Assembly: GCA_035547835.1 (NCBI GenBank)
Contig: DASZTW010000017.1
Coordinates: forward strand, 248,001 to 312,000
Source of the DNA: Acidimicrobiales bacterium
GTDB taxonomy: Bacteria; Actinomycetota; Acidimicrobiia; Acidimicrobiales; Iamiaceae
DNA length: 64,000 nt
Reading direction: 5' to 3'
This document shows, in pieces, positions 16,505 through 25,339 of the stretch. Below the pieces are notes generated by a model. That model was not told the origin of the DNA. It saw nothing but the letters and a program-made list of their open reading frames with translations, and searched no databases. The first letter of the stretch is position 1. Each line of letters starts with the position of its first letter. The translations under genes and the position numbers were made by a program.

Positions 16505-17695
16505 GTGAGTGAGTTCGCCGCATTCTGGAGCTATGTTCACGAAGACGACGACGCCGAAGGTGGCAGAATCCGCGCCTTGGCTACCTTTCTGGAGAAACGT
16601 GTTCAACTGCTGACCGGTTCGGCCTTCTCAATTTTCATCGATAGCGACTCTCTCGCCTGGGGCGATGAATGGGCGGACAGGATCGACGAGGCACTGGTGA
16701 AGACAACATTCTTCGTGCCGGTGGTGACACCTCGATATTTCCAGAGCGCTAGCTGTCGGGAAGAGCTAATAAAGTATTCGACGGCGGCGAAGCGAACAGG
16801 GCTGACTGAGCTCATCATGCCTATCCACTATGTAACGGTCTCGGGTATGGATTCTGCAGAACATTCCGGTGACGAGTTGGTCGACCTGATGCGTACATAT
16901 CAATGGGAAGACTTCCGAGAGGTTGCCCTCGAGGATCCGAACTCCAGCAACTACCGCAAGGCAGTCCAGAACCTCGCGACACAGCTTATTGACCGAGCCA
17001 AGACTGCCGACTCGAAGCCGGCAAGTTTGATGGCAAAAGCGAACGAACCGCAAGCACAAGAGGCATTGGCGCGGAATGACGACCTGCCTGTAGACGATGA
17101 TACCGGCCCTGGGCTAGCAGATGTCTTGGCCGACGGCGAGACTGCCTTGACACAATTTGCAGAAATCTTTACGGAGCTTGGGCCGCTGATAGAGGGGATT
17201 GGCAACCGCATTGAGCAAGCGACTGCGGACGTAGAGGCGAATGACAAGAAGGGCAAGGGATTTGCCGGTCGTATACTAGTATTTCGACGTCTTGCATCGG
17301 AGCTTGATGAACCCGTAGATAGTGTCGAGACTCTGGCTCACGCTGCCTTAGATCGACTGCTGACAATCAGTCCTATGATGACCCTCTTGATGCAGCTACT
17401 GCGATCAGAGCCGACGCAGATTGCCGAAACGATACCCACTTTTGTTGATCCACTCCAGAGCATGGTGGCCTCCGCCGAAGAGGGCCTCGCGTCAGCGGAG
17501 CAGATGGCAGAGGAGGTGGGAAGGATCGCCTCGATGTCCAAGGACTTGAGACCACCGGCAAGACGACTAGAACGCTCCCTACGCCAGCTGGTCGACACAA
17601 GAACACTCTTCCGCTCATGGTCGCAAGAGGCCGGTGAGCTAAGAGCGCTTGCGGCCGCGCAGAAAGAAGCGATCAGCCCATCGGGTGGAAGCTAG
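16505..17695 (+). CDS. TIR-domain protein with helical C-terminal domain
   Basis: A 396-residue protein. Residues 4-150 form a TIR (or TIR-like, SEFIR-type) domain: F-A-A-F-W-S-Y-V-H-E-D-D, F-S-I-F-I-D-S-D-S-L-A-W-G, F-F-V-P-V-V-T-P-R-Y-F, S-C-R-E-E-L and L-I-M-P-I-H-Y. The S-C-R-E-E-L glutamate matches the position of the catalytic Glu of NAD-cleaving TIRs. The rest (residues 200-396) is almost all helix with amphipathic stretches, no transmembrane segment and no recognised sensor. Base composition is visibly less GC-rich, with AT-containing codons such as AAA, ATA and TTT, so it was probably acquired recently. Abortive-infection NAD hydrolysis is the family expectation. Confidence 0.8.
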   Translation: MSEFAAFWSYVHEDDDAEGGRIRALATFLEKRVQLLTGSAFSIFIDSDSLAWGDEWADRIDEALVKTTFFVPVVTPRYFQSASCREELIKYSTAAKRTGLTELIMPIHYVTVSGMDSAEHSGDELVDLMRTYQWEDFREVALEDPNSSNYRKAVQNLATQLIDRAKTADSKPASLMAKANEPQAQEALARNDDLPVDDDTGPGLADVLADGETALTQFAEIFTELGPLIEGIGNRIEQATADVEANDKKGKGFAGRILVFRRLASELDEPVDSVETLAHAALDRLLTISPMMTLLMQLLRSEPTQIAETIPTFVDPLQSMVASAEEGLASAEQMAEEVGRIASMSKDLRPPARRLERSLRQLVDTRTLFRSWSQEAGELRALAAAQKEAISPSGGS

Positions 17696-17852
17696 TTGCC
17701 TCGGTCAGCAGCCTATGTTGCGACGTGACGGCCTCACCTCCTCGACCGCCCTGTGGGTGTGGACGCAAAGGCCAACGTCAGCGCGCCACGCCGGGCACCG
17801 CCGATTGAACGTTCACAATCGGTTCAACTGAATCACGAGAAGGGCGAGGTTG

Positions 17853-20672
17853 ATGGCCACGGGGAAGGCGGCGTTGTCGCTCATCGCGCCGGGGGCGCAG
17901 GTGGTTGTGCGCGACGAAGAATGGCTGGTGCGAGCCGTTCAGTCGACGCGCGCCGATGGGCTGATGGTGCGCGTGATCGGCACTTCGGAGCTGGTGCGCG
18001 ACCAGGAAGCAACGTTCTTCACCGAGCTCGACGACGTGCAGGCGCTGCGCCCGGAGGACACCCGCCTGGTTGCCGACGACACCCCCCACTTCCGACGGAG
18101 CCGCCTGTACTTGGAGGCGTTGCTCCGCAAGACACCGCTGCCGATGGGCGAGTCGCGGCTCGCGGTTGGCCACCGCCAGCTGCTCGACGAGCTCGACTAC
18201 CAGCGCAGGCCGGTGCAGGTCGCGCTGGAGGCGCTACGGCCGCGGCTGCTCATCGCCGATGCGGTCGGGCTTGGCAAGACGCTCGAGGTGGGGATGCTGC
18301 TGTCGGAGCTGATCCACCGGGGCCGTGGTGAACGCATCCTCGTGGTGACTCCGCAGCACATCCTCGAACAGTTCCAGCTCGAGTTGTGGACGCGCTTTGC
18401 GATCCCGCTGGTGCGCCTTGACTCCGAAGGCATCCAGCGAGTGCGCCAGAAGATCCCGGCCACCCGCAATCCGTTCACGTTCTACAAGCGGGCGATCATC
18501 TCGATCGACACGCTCAAGAACACGGGCCGGTACCGCCATCACCTCGAGGGGATCCGCTGGGACGCGGTGGTGATCGACGAGTGCCACAGCCTCATCAACC
18601 AGGGCACGCTGAACAACCAGCTCGCACGGGTGTTGGCGCCTCGCACGGAGGCGTTGATCCTGACGAGCGCCACCCCGCACAATGGCAAGCCGGAGTCTTT
18701 CGCGGAGCTGGTGCGGATGCTCGATCCCACTGCGATCGCCGACCCCTCGTCGTACGAACGGCGAGATATCGAGCATCTCTACGTGCGGCGACACAAGCAC
18801 TCCAACGAGGTGTCGGCAGAGGTGGGCAGCGCGTGGGCCGATCGGCTCGACCCGGTGGGCGTCCACGCAAACGCCACCGCTCCGGAAGAAGCGGTCTTCG
18901 ACGAGCTGGCTGATGTGTGGCTCCGCCCAACCTCTGGCAGCGCGCCCAGCAAGGGCAGGGGCCGCAGCTTGTTCCCGTACACGCTCCTCAAGGCGTTCTT
19001 GTCGTCGCACCATGCCGCTGCCGAGACGATCGCGAATCGACGCAAGACGCTCGCCTCGTCGGTGCCCGACGACCCCGACGCCGAGGCCGAGGACGTTGCC
19101 CTCGAGCGCCTCGCTGGCCTGGTCGACAGCATCGACGACGAGTCCGCCTCGAAACTGGCCGCGCTGGCGTCGTGCCTGCGGGAGATCGGCATCGGTCGAG
19201 GAAGTTCCACCCGAGCCGTCATCTTCTCGGAGCGGCACGCCACGCTCGAGTGGTTGGCCAGCACCTTGCCGCCCTTGCTCAAGTTGAGCGCGGGTGCCGT
19301 TCGCGTGCTGCATGGCAGCCTCGCCGACGTCGACCAGCAAGACATCGTGGAGGAGTTCGCGCTTGCCGACAGCAAGGTGCGGCTGCTGCTCACCGGCGAC
19401 ATCGCGTCGGAGGGCGTGAACTTGCACCGCGAGTGCCACCACCTCATCCACTTCGACCTTCCGTGGTCGCTCATCCGCATCGAGCAGCGCAACGGCCGGA
19501 TCGACCGCTACGGGCAGCGCCACAACCCGGACATCAGAGCGGTGCTGTTGCGCACCGCCAACGACAAGATCGGCGGCGACCTCGACGTGCTCGACAAGCT
19601 CCTCGACAAGGAGCACGCCGCGCACAAAGCCTTGGGGGATGCTGGGTCGCTGATGGGCCTGCACTCTGCCAAGGAGGAAGAGGACAAGATCACGCAGGCC
19701 GTCGCCGATGGCGAAGAGATCGATGAGGTGGTGCCCGACTCGCCCGCGGAGTTCGACCTGCTGATGGCGATCGCTGGGGACTCGGCCACCGACCCGGTGG
19801 AAACGACGGGCACCCTCAGCCTGTTCGCGAACGACGCGGAGTTCGTCGACGAAGCGATCCACGAGGTGTTCGAGGACCCGAACGAGTCGCTTGACGTGCA
19901 CCGTGAGCCCGAGCACGAGCTGCTCTCGTTCGTGCCTCCGGAGGATCTGCGCCGGCGACTGGAGGTGTTGCCGCAGAGCTACCTCAAGGAACGCAAGGTG
20001 CTCGAGCGCGTGAAGGTCACGTCGAGCCGGACGGTGGCTGAGGAGTCGCTTCGCCTCGCCCGCGAGAGCTCCGACTCGTTGTGGCCCGAGGTCGTGCACC
20101 TCTCGTCGCAGCACCCGTTGGTGGACTGGTTGTCCGACAAGTTGCTGGTGGAGCTCGGCCGCAATGAGGCACCGGTGCTGATCGGCGCGGTTGAGTCGCC
20201 GACGTTCTTGGTGCAGGGGGTGTACTCGAATCGTCGCGGTCAGGCCACGGTCGTGGAGTGGTTCGCCGTCGACGGCTTGCCGGACCACGCGCGCGTCCGG
20301 TCCATCAGGGAGGTGCTCGACAGCGCCGGCGTGGGGCCCACGATGGCGAACCCAGGTCCAGCGGCTCAGTTGGCGTCGCTCGAAACGCTTGTGCCCGCTG
20401 CCGTCGAAGCAGGCCGACGCCACATGGGCGACGTGAAGGCGGACCGCACCGCTTCGGTGGCGGCCCGTCTCCGCGATCACCAACGGCGCTTGTCGGCGTG
20501 GCGCAAGACGTCGAAGGCGCTCATCGGTGACCTCTCGGCTGAACGCACCCGCGCCCGCCGCGCGCAAGAGGTCGACGACATCACCGCTGGCACCGAAGCC
20601 CTGATCGAGTCGCTCGAGACGGCTGGCGGTCCGTTGGTGCGCGTGGTCGCGGTGATCGCGAGCGGCTCATGA
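17853..20672 (+). CDS. SNF2-family helicase, DrmD-like, first gene of the DISARM-like operon
   Basis: A 939-residue protein; ATG 17853 has GGGCGAGG upstream and a TTG lies just before it. The SF2 SNF2 core has Walker A A-D-A-V-G-L-G-K-T (residue ~134), the DExx box V-V-I-D-E-C-H-S (residue ~240), T-S-A-T-P-H-N-G-K, and in the second RecA lobe G-D-I-A-S-E-G-V-N-L with Q-R-N-G-R-I-D-R-Y-G-Q (residue ~545). This is the HepA/RapA-type arrangement of DrmD in class 1 DISARM. The 3' third is unrecognised and probably contacts partners. Its stop overlaps the next start (ATGA), so synthesis of the first two subunits is coupled. Confidence 0.85.
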   Translation: MATGKAALSLIAPGAQVVVRDEEWLVRAVQSTRADGLMVRVIGTSELVRDQEATFFTELDDVQALRPEDTRLVADDTPHFRRSRLYLEALLRKTPLPMGESRLAVGHRQLLDELDYQRRPVQVALEALRPRLLIADAVGLGKTLEVGMLLSELIHRGRGERILVVTPQHILEQFQLELWTRFAIPLVRLDSEGIQRVRQKIPATRNPFTFYKRAIISIDTLKNTGRYRHHLEGIRWDAVVIDECHSLINQGTLNNQLARVLAPRTEALILTSATPHNGKPESFAELVRMLDPTAIADPSSYERRDIEHLYVRRHKHSNEVSAEVGSAWADRLDPVGVHANATAPEEAVFDELADVWLRPTSGSAPSKGRGRSLFPYTLLKAFLSSHHAAAETIANRRKTLASSVPDDPDAEAEDVALERLAGLVDSIDDESASKLAALASCLREIGIGRGSSTRAVIFSERHATLEWLASTLPPLLKLSAGAVRVLHGSLADVDQQDIVEEFALADSKVRLLLTGDIASEGVNLHRECHHLIHFDLPWSLIRIEQRNGRIDRYGQRHNPDIRAVLLRTANDKIGGDLDVLDKLLDKEHAAHKALGDAGSLMGLHSAKEEEDKITQAVADGEEIDEVVPDSPAEFDLLMAIAGDSATDPVETTGTLSLFANDAEFVDEAIHEVFEDPNESLDVHREPEHELLSFVPPEDLRRRLEVLPQSYLKERKVLERVKVTSSRTVAEESLRLARESSDSLWPEVVHLSSQHPLVDWLSDKLLVELGRNEAPVLIGAVESPTFLVQGVYSNRRGQATVVEWFAVDGLPDHARVRSIREVLDSAGVGPTMANPGPAAQLASLETLVPAAVEAGRRHMGDVKADRTASVAARLRDHQRRLSAWRKTSKALIGDLSAERTRARRAQEVDDITAGTEALIESLETAGGPLVRVVAVIASGS

Positions 20673-23600
20673 TCTTCGACAGCATCACGAACAGAGGTGA
20701 GTTCTTCTCCGATCACTACCTCGACGCGCTGATCGGCAACGATCTCGCTGGGCTGCGCAAGCGTTGGGACGACGAGGAGGGCCGCGGCCAGTCGACCGCC
20801 CGCACGCGTGTGCGCTCGCTCGCCGCGGAGTTCTACCGGGCAAAGACCCAGGTGGTCGAAGGAACCGCAGCCGCGCATGACGACAACCTTCGGGAACTGC
20901 ACGACCGGGTGCTCGAAGCCCTCGGCTTCGGCCCCAAGCGACAATCGATCGAGCCGGTGCGCGGGGGCGTCGAAACACTCACGTTCGAGGTAGCCCACGC
21001 AGAAGCGACACCGACCGGGTTGCTGCTCGTGGCGTTGGATCTCGGCTTCACCACCACGCTCGACGCCGCACTCGATCCCGACGCGGCAGGCCGCGTGTTG
21101 AGCCCGGTGCTGAGCGACGGCAAGGTGCTCCGCAAAGACCGCTTGTCGACGTTGCCGGTCAGCGACGTGGTGGCCGCGCTCTTCGCTGTGGACGAGCCAC
21201 CGCGCTACGTGCTGTTGCTCGCCGGCGTCGTGGTGGTGCTCGCCGACCGGGCGAAGTGGGGCGAAGGGCGGTTCCTGGCCGTCGACCTCGACCTCGCGCT
21301 CAGCCGTCACGACACCAAGGCGAAAGGCGAACTGGAGACGGTGGCCGCATTGTTCTCTGCCGACGCGCTGGTGCCAGTCGATGGCACCTCGGTGCTCGAC
21401 GGGCTGGTGAGCTCCTCGCAGAAGCACGCCGTTGGCGTGTCGAAGGACTTGCGCGACGGCATTCGCCAGTCGATCGAGCTGCTCGCCAATGAGGTCATCC
21501 AACAGCGGCTTGCGGCCAACCGAGCCGTGTACAACGTGCCCCACCTGGCGACCGACCTCACCCGCGAGTCGCTGCGGTTCCTGTACCGACTGCTGTTCCT
21601 GCTGTACGCGGAGACCCGGCCCGAGCTCGGCATCTTGCCGCTCGATCACCCCGAGTACGTGCAGGGCTATGGGCTCGACCGCCTCCGCGAGCTGGCGCTC
21701 ACCAAGCTCACCAGCGACAAGGCACGCAACGGCAGCCACCTCCACGAGTCGCTGAACCTGCTGTTCCGACTGGTGAACGACGGCTACCACGCAGTGCACG
21801 CGGAGCAGGCGATGCTCACCGACCTTCCCGGCGAGATGTCCGAAACCGAAGGGCTGCGCTTCGAGCCATTGCACTCCACGTTGTTCGATCCGGCGGCCAC
21901 GCCGCTGCTCGACGGCGTGCGCCTGCGCAACGACTGCCTCCAGCAGGTGTTGGCGTTGTTGTTGTTGTCGAAGGAGCGCAAGGGCCGCGAGCGCGGGTTC
22001 GTGTCGTACGCGCAGCTCGGCATCAACCAGCTCGGCGCGGTGTACGAGGGCCTGATGGCCTACTCCGGGTTCTTCGCCGATGAAGACCTGTACGAAGTGG
22101 CCAAGGGCGGCGACCCCGACAAGGGCACGTGGATGGTGCCTGTCGCACAGGCCGACGCGTATGACGACGACGTGTTCGTACGGCGCGACGACCCGCAGAC
22201 GGGCCGGCAAACTCGCGTGCGCCATCCCAAGGGGTCGTTCGTGTTCCGGCTCTCGGGCCGCGACCGGCAGCGCAGCGCGAGTTACTACACGCCTGAAGTG
22301 CTCACGCAATGTGTGGTGAAGCACTCCCTTGCCGAGCTGCTCGACCAGGACGGAGAGACCACGCCGGCGGAGCGGATCCTCGGCCTCACAGTGTGCGAGC
22401 CCGCGCTTGGCTCGGGTGCGTTCGTGAACGAGGCCATCAACCAGCTCGCGGCCGAATACCTGCGGCGCCGCCAAGATGAGCTCGCCGAGCTGATCGACCC
22501 CGACCAGTACACCGCCGAGCTGCAGAAGGTGAAGGCCCACCTCGCGCTCCACCAGTGCTACGGGGTTGACCTCAACGCCACGGCAGTGGAGCTGGCAGAG
22601 GTGTCGCTGTGGCTCAACGCCATGCACCCAGGCCTCCAGGCACCGTGGTTCGGCCTGCACCTGCGGCGCGGCAACTCGCTGATCGGCGGCCGCCGCGCCG
22701 TGTACCAGCGAGCGCAGCTCGCCAAGAGCGAGTGGTTGAAGCGCCCGCCGACGCCACGCCCGCTCGGCGCAGAGCCGTTAGCCGACGGCGAGATCCACCA
22801 CTTCTTGCTGCCCGCCCACGGCTGGGCCGCAGTCGGCGACGCGAAGGAAGCCAAGGAGCTCCGCTCCGACGATGCCAAAGCCCTGCGCGACTGGCGCAAA
22901 GCCGTCACCAATCCACCGAGCAAGCGCGACGCCGACCGGCTCGTGGCCCTGGCCCGCCGCGCGGAGGACCTCTGGGGACGCGCACAGCAGGTTCTCGAAC
23001 GAGCCGAAGCCGACCTGCGCCGACCGATCCAGATCTGGGGTGCAACCCAAAGTGCCTCCAGCTCGCCGCTGAGTCGCGCCGCGCTGGAGACCCTCCTGCA
23101 GGACCCCGAATCCGCGCTTGGGCGACTCCGGCTCGTGATGAACGCCTGGTGCGCGCTGTGGTTCTGGCCCATCGTCGGGCGCGACGGGGCCGAGCGGCCC
23201 GTGCCGCCAAGTTTCAGCGAGTGGCTCGACACGATCGAGGCCATCCTCGGCGTCGATGACGCACACAAGCCGCCAGGCCAGCTCAACCTCTTCGACGATT
23301 TCGAAGCGATGCTGCAACGCGACCGCCAGCTCACCCTCGAGTTCGGCAGCCGCCCGATCCCCGATGTGTTGGCCAGCCATCCCTGGCTGCTCGAGGCGCA
23401 AGTGATCGCGGAGCGCGAAGGCTTCTTCCACTGGGAGCTCGAGTTCGCGCCGGTCTTCGAGCGAGGTGGCTTCGATCTCCAGGTCGGCAACCCGCCGTGG
23501 GTCCGGCTTGATTGGAAGGACGACATCACGCTTGCCGAGTTCGACCCCTGGTTCGGGTTGACCGACAAAGCCCCGGAGGCGCGGCGCCGTGAGCGGCGCG

Positions 23601-25339
23601 CTGACGTGCTCTCGGATGGGCCAGCCGAGGGCGTCTACCTGCGAGAGGTAGGGGACAGCGCGGGCCTCACAGCGAACCTTGGTTCGGCAGTTGAACGGCC
23701 GGTGCTCTCCGGCATCCGCACGAATCTCTACATGGTGTTCATGGACACGGTCTGGCGGCACGCGTCAGCGGCGGGGGTTTCCGGTCTGCTCCATCCCGAG
23801 AGCCACTTCACCGACCCAAAGGGCGGGCCCCTTCGCCGAGGCGCCTACCACCGGCTGCGGCGGCACTGGCAATTCTTGAACGGGCTGTTCCTCTTTGATG
23901 ACATCAATCACAAGACGATCTTTGGCGTCCACATCTATGGGCCACAGCAGCATGCAGAGTTCCTTCAGATGTCATACCTGCAGTCGCCCGACATGGTGGA
24001 TGGGTCGCTCGAGCACGATGGGTCCGGCGAGGTTCCGGGGATCCAATACCCCTCGGGGGGCTGGGATCTTCGGCCGCATCGGGCGCGCGTGGTCACCGTG
24101 GACGAGCCGGTGTTGGCGTCGTGGGCGCTGTTGTTCGACGAACCGGGGACTCCGGCGGACGAAGCCCGGCTGCTGCGGCCGGTGACGACCGCCGACCTCG
24201 AAGCGTTGGTCGTGCTCGCCAACCAACCCACCCGTCTCGCCGATCACAAGTACCACTGGACGCCGGGATTCAACGAGACGAATGCCAAGACCGACGGGAC
24301 GATCATCTGGGAGACGAAGATCCCGGACTCCTGGGATGAGGTGATCCTGCAGGGTCCCCACTTCACGGTGGCCACGCCGTTCGCCAAGCAGCCGAACGAG
24401 CACTGCAAGCACAACCAGGACTACAGCGCCTGGGACCTCGAGACGCTTCCTGAACGGGTGATCCCCCGCACCAACTACCAGCGAACCTGCGACCGCGACA
24501 CCTACGAGTCCCGCATCGACCACTGGAACGGCCGCCCGTCCACTGACTATTGGCGGCACGTGCACCGTGAGATGACGCAACCCGGGCTCGAGCGATCCGT
24601 GCAGGGTGCTGTGCTTGCCCCTGGTCCACTGCACATCCATGCGTGCTTGACATACGGTTTCGATGATCAGGCATCGCTCGTCCGATTTGCCGGCCTGATG
24701 AGCAGCATCCCGATCGACTACCTGTTTAAGGCGTCGGGCGCGGGACACGTCGCGGAGCACCAGCTGAAGCGTGTTCCGCTGCCCAACCGCTCGGCCTACG
24801 ACGCGGCTCTTGCCTCGCGAACCCTGCGACTCAACTGCCTCACGGCCGACTACGCACCGCTTTGGGAGGAGCTCTACGACCCGACCTGGAACGACGACGC
24901 CTGGACAGACCCAACGTCCATGCGGCCCCCGCTCGGCGACGTGGGGCCACGCTGGACGATGGCCACGCCGTTGCGAACAGACTACGACCGACGGATGGCG
25001 CTGGTGGAGATCGACGCCCTGGCTGCGCTGATGCTGGGCCTGACGGCCGAACAGCTCTGCGCGATGTATCGCACGCAGTTCGCGGTGCTGCGCAAGTACG
25101 AGTACGGAATGGTGTTCGACGCGCAGGGTCGCAAGATCGCCAAAGATCACCAGACGGCCGGTGTCAACCAGCAGAAGGGCGACTACGAGCGGGTGCAGGC
25201 GTTCATCGCGGGCGACGATGTTGATGTTGCGCCGTACGAGCCACCGTTCACGCGTCCCGACCGCGAGAAGGAGATGACGCAGGCCTACGAGGTGTTCCAA
25301 CGGCGCTACGGCGGCGGATCGGCGGCAGCGAGCTCATGA
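20669..25339 (+). CDS. Large Eco57I-type N6-adenine DNA methyltransferase, DrmMI-like
   Basis: A 1556-residue protein. Motif X-like S-A-S-Y-Y-T-P-E-V-L (residue ~537), the SAM-binding C-E-P-A-L-G-S-G-A-F-V (residue ~577) and the catalytic N-P-P-W-V-R (residue ~940) define a gamma-class N6-adenine methyltransferase of the Eco57I/PglX type. The C-terminal 500 residues probably hold target recognition (F-N-E-T-N-A-K-T and later). The N-terminal 500 residues begin with F-F-S-D-H-Y-L; no nuclease motif was assigned there, so a type IIG activity cannot be excluded. It is longer than typical DrmMI. It overlaps both neighbours by four bases (ATGA). Role: self-marking of host DNA by adenine methylation, inferred. 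Confidence 0.87.
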   Translation: MIFDSITNRGEFFSDHYLDALIGNDLAGLRKRWDDEEGRGQSTARTRVRSLAAEFYRAKTQVVEGTAAAHDDNLRELHDRVLEALGFGPKRQSIEPVRGGVETLTFEVAHAEATPTGLLLVALDLGFTTTLDAALDPDAAGRVLSPVLSDGKVLRKDRLSTLPVSDVVAALFAVDEPPRYVLLLAGVVVVLADRAKWGEGRFLAVDLDLALSRHDTKAKGELETVAALFSADALVPVDGTSVLDGLVSSSQKHAVGVSKDLRDGIRQSIELLANEVIQQRLAANRAVYNVPHLATDLTRESLRFLYRLLFLLYAETRPELGILPLDHPEYVQGYGLDRLRELALTKLTSDKARNGSHLHESLNLLFRLVNDGYHAVHAEQAMLTDLPGEMSETEGLRFEPLHSTLFDPAATPLLDGVRLRNDCLQQVLALLLLSKERKGRERGFVSYAQLGINQLGAVYEGLMAYSGFFADEDLYEVAKGGDPDKGTWMVPVAQADAYDDDVFVRRDDPQTGRQTRVRHPKGSFVFRLSGRDRQRSASYYTPEVLTQCVVKHSLAELLDQDGETTPAERILGLTVCEPALGSGAFVNEAINQLAAEYLRRRQDELAELIDPDQYTAELQKVKAHLALHQCYGVDLNATAVELAEVSLWLNAMHPGLQAPWFGLHLRRGNSLIGGRRAVYQRAQLAKSEWLKRPPTPRPLGAEPLADGEIHHFLLPAHGWAAVGDAKEAKELRSDDAKALRDWRKAVTNPPSKRDADRLVALARRAEDLWGRAQQVLERAEADLRRPIQIWGATQSASSSPLSRAALETLLQDPESALGRLRLVMNAWCALWFWPIVGRDGAERPVPPSFSEWLDTIEAILGVDDAHKPPGQLNLFDDFEAMLQRDRQLTLEFGSRPIPDVLASHPWLLEAQVIAEREGFFHWELEFAPVFERGGFDLQVGNPPWVRLDWKDDITLAEFDPWFGLTDKAPEARRRERRADVLSDGPAEGVYLREVGDSAGLTANLGSAVERPVLSGIRTNLYMVFMDTVWRHASAAGVSGLLHPESHFTDPKGGPLRRGAYHRLRRHWQFLNGLFLFDDINHKTIFGVHIYGPQQHAEFLQMSYLQSPDMVDGSLEHDGSGEVPGIQYPSGGWDLRPHRARVVTVDEPVLASWALLFDEPGTPADEARLLRPVTTADLEALVVLANQPTRLADHKYHWTPGFNETNAKTDGTIIWETKIPDSWDEVILQGPHFTVATPFAKQPNEHCKHNQDYSAWDLETLPERVIPRTNYQRTCDRDTYESRIDHWNGRPSTDYWRHVHREMTQPGLERSVQGAVLAPGPLHIHACLTYGFDDQASLVRFAGLMSSIPIDYLFKASGAGHVAEHQLKRVPLPNRSAYDAALASRTLRLNCLTADYAPLWEELYDPTWNDDAWTDPTSMRPPLGDVGPRWTMATPLRTDYDRRMALVEIDALAALMLGLTAEQLCAMYRTQFAVLRKYEYGMVFDAQGRKIAKDHQTAGVNQQKGDYERVQAFIAGDDVDVAPYEPPFTRPDREKEMTQAYEVFQRRYGGGSAAASS

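Noticed and set aside
16275-16508. Small plus-strand ORF (77 codons) just before the TIR gene
   Set aside because: No ribosome site, ends inside the TIR start region, composition changes midway to Arg/Cys/Gly-rich, no family resemblance.
18234-20567. 777-codon open frame antisense to the SNF2 helicase gene, and a similar 727-codon one at 20477-22660
   Set aside because: Long antisense frames are expected in GC-rich coding DNA; the peptides are His/Val/Arg-rich with no recognisable domain, while the sense frames carry full helicase and methylase motifs.
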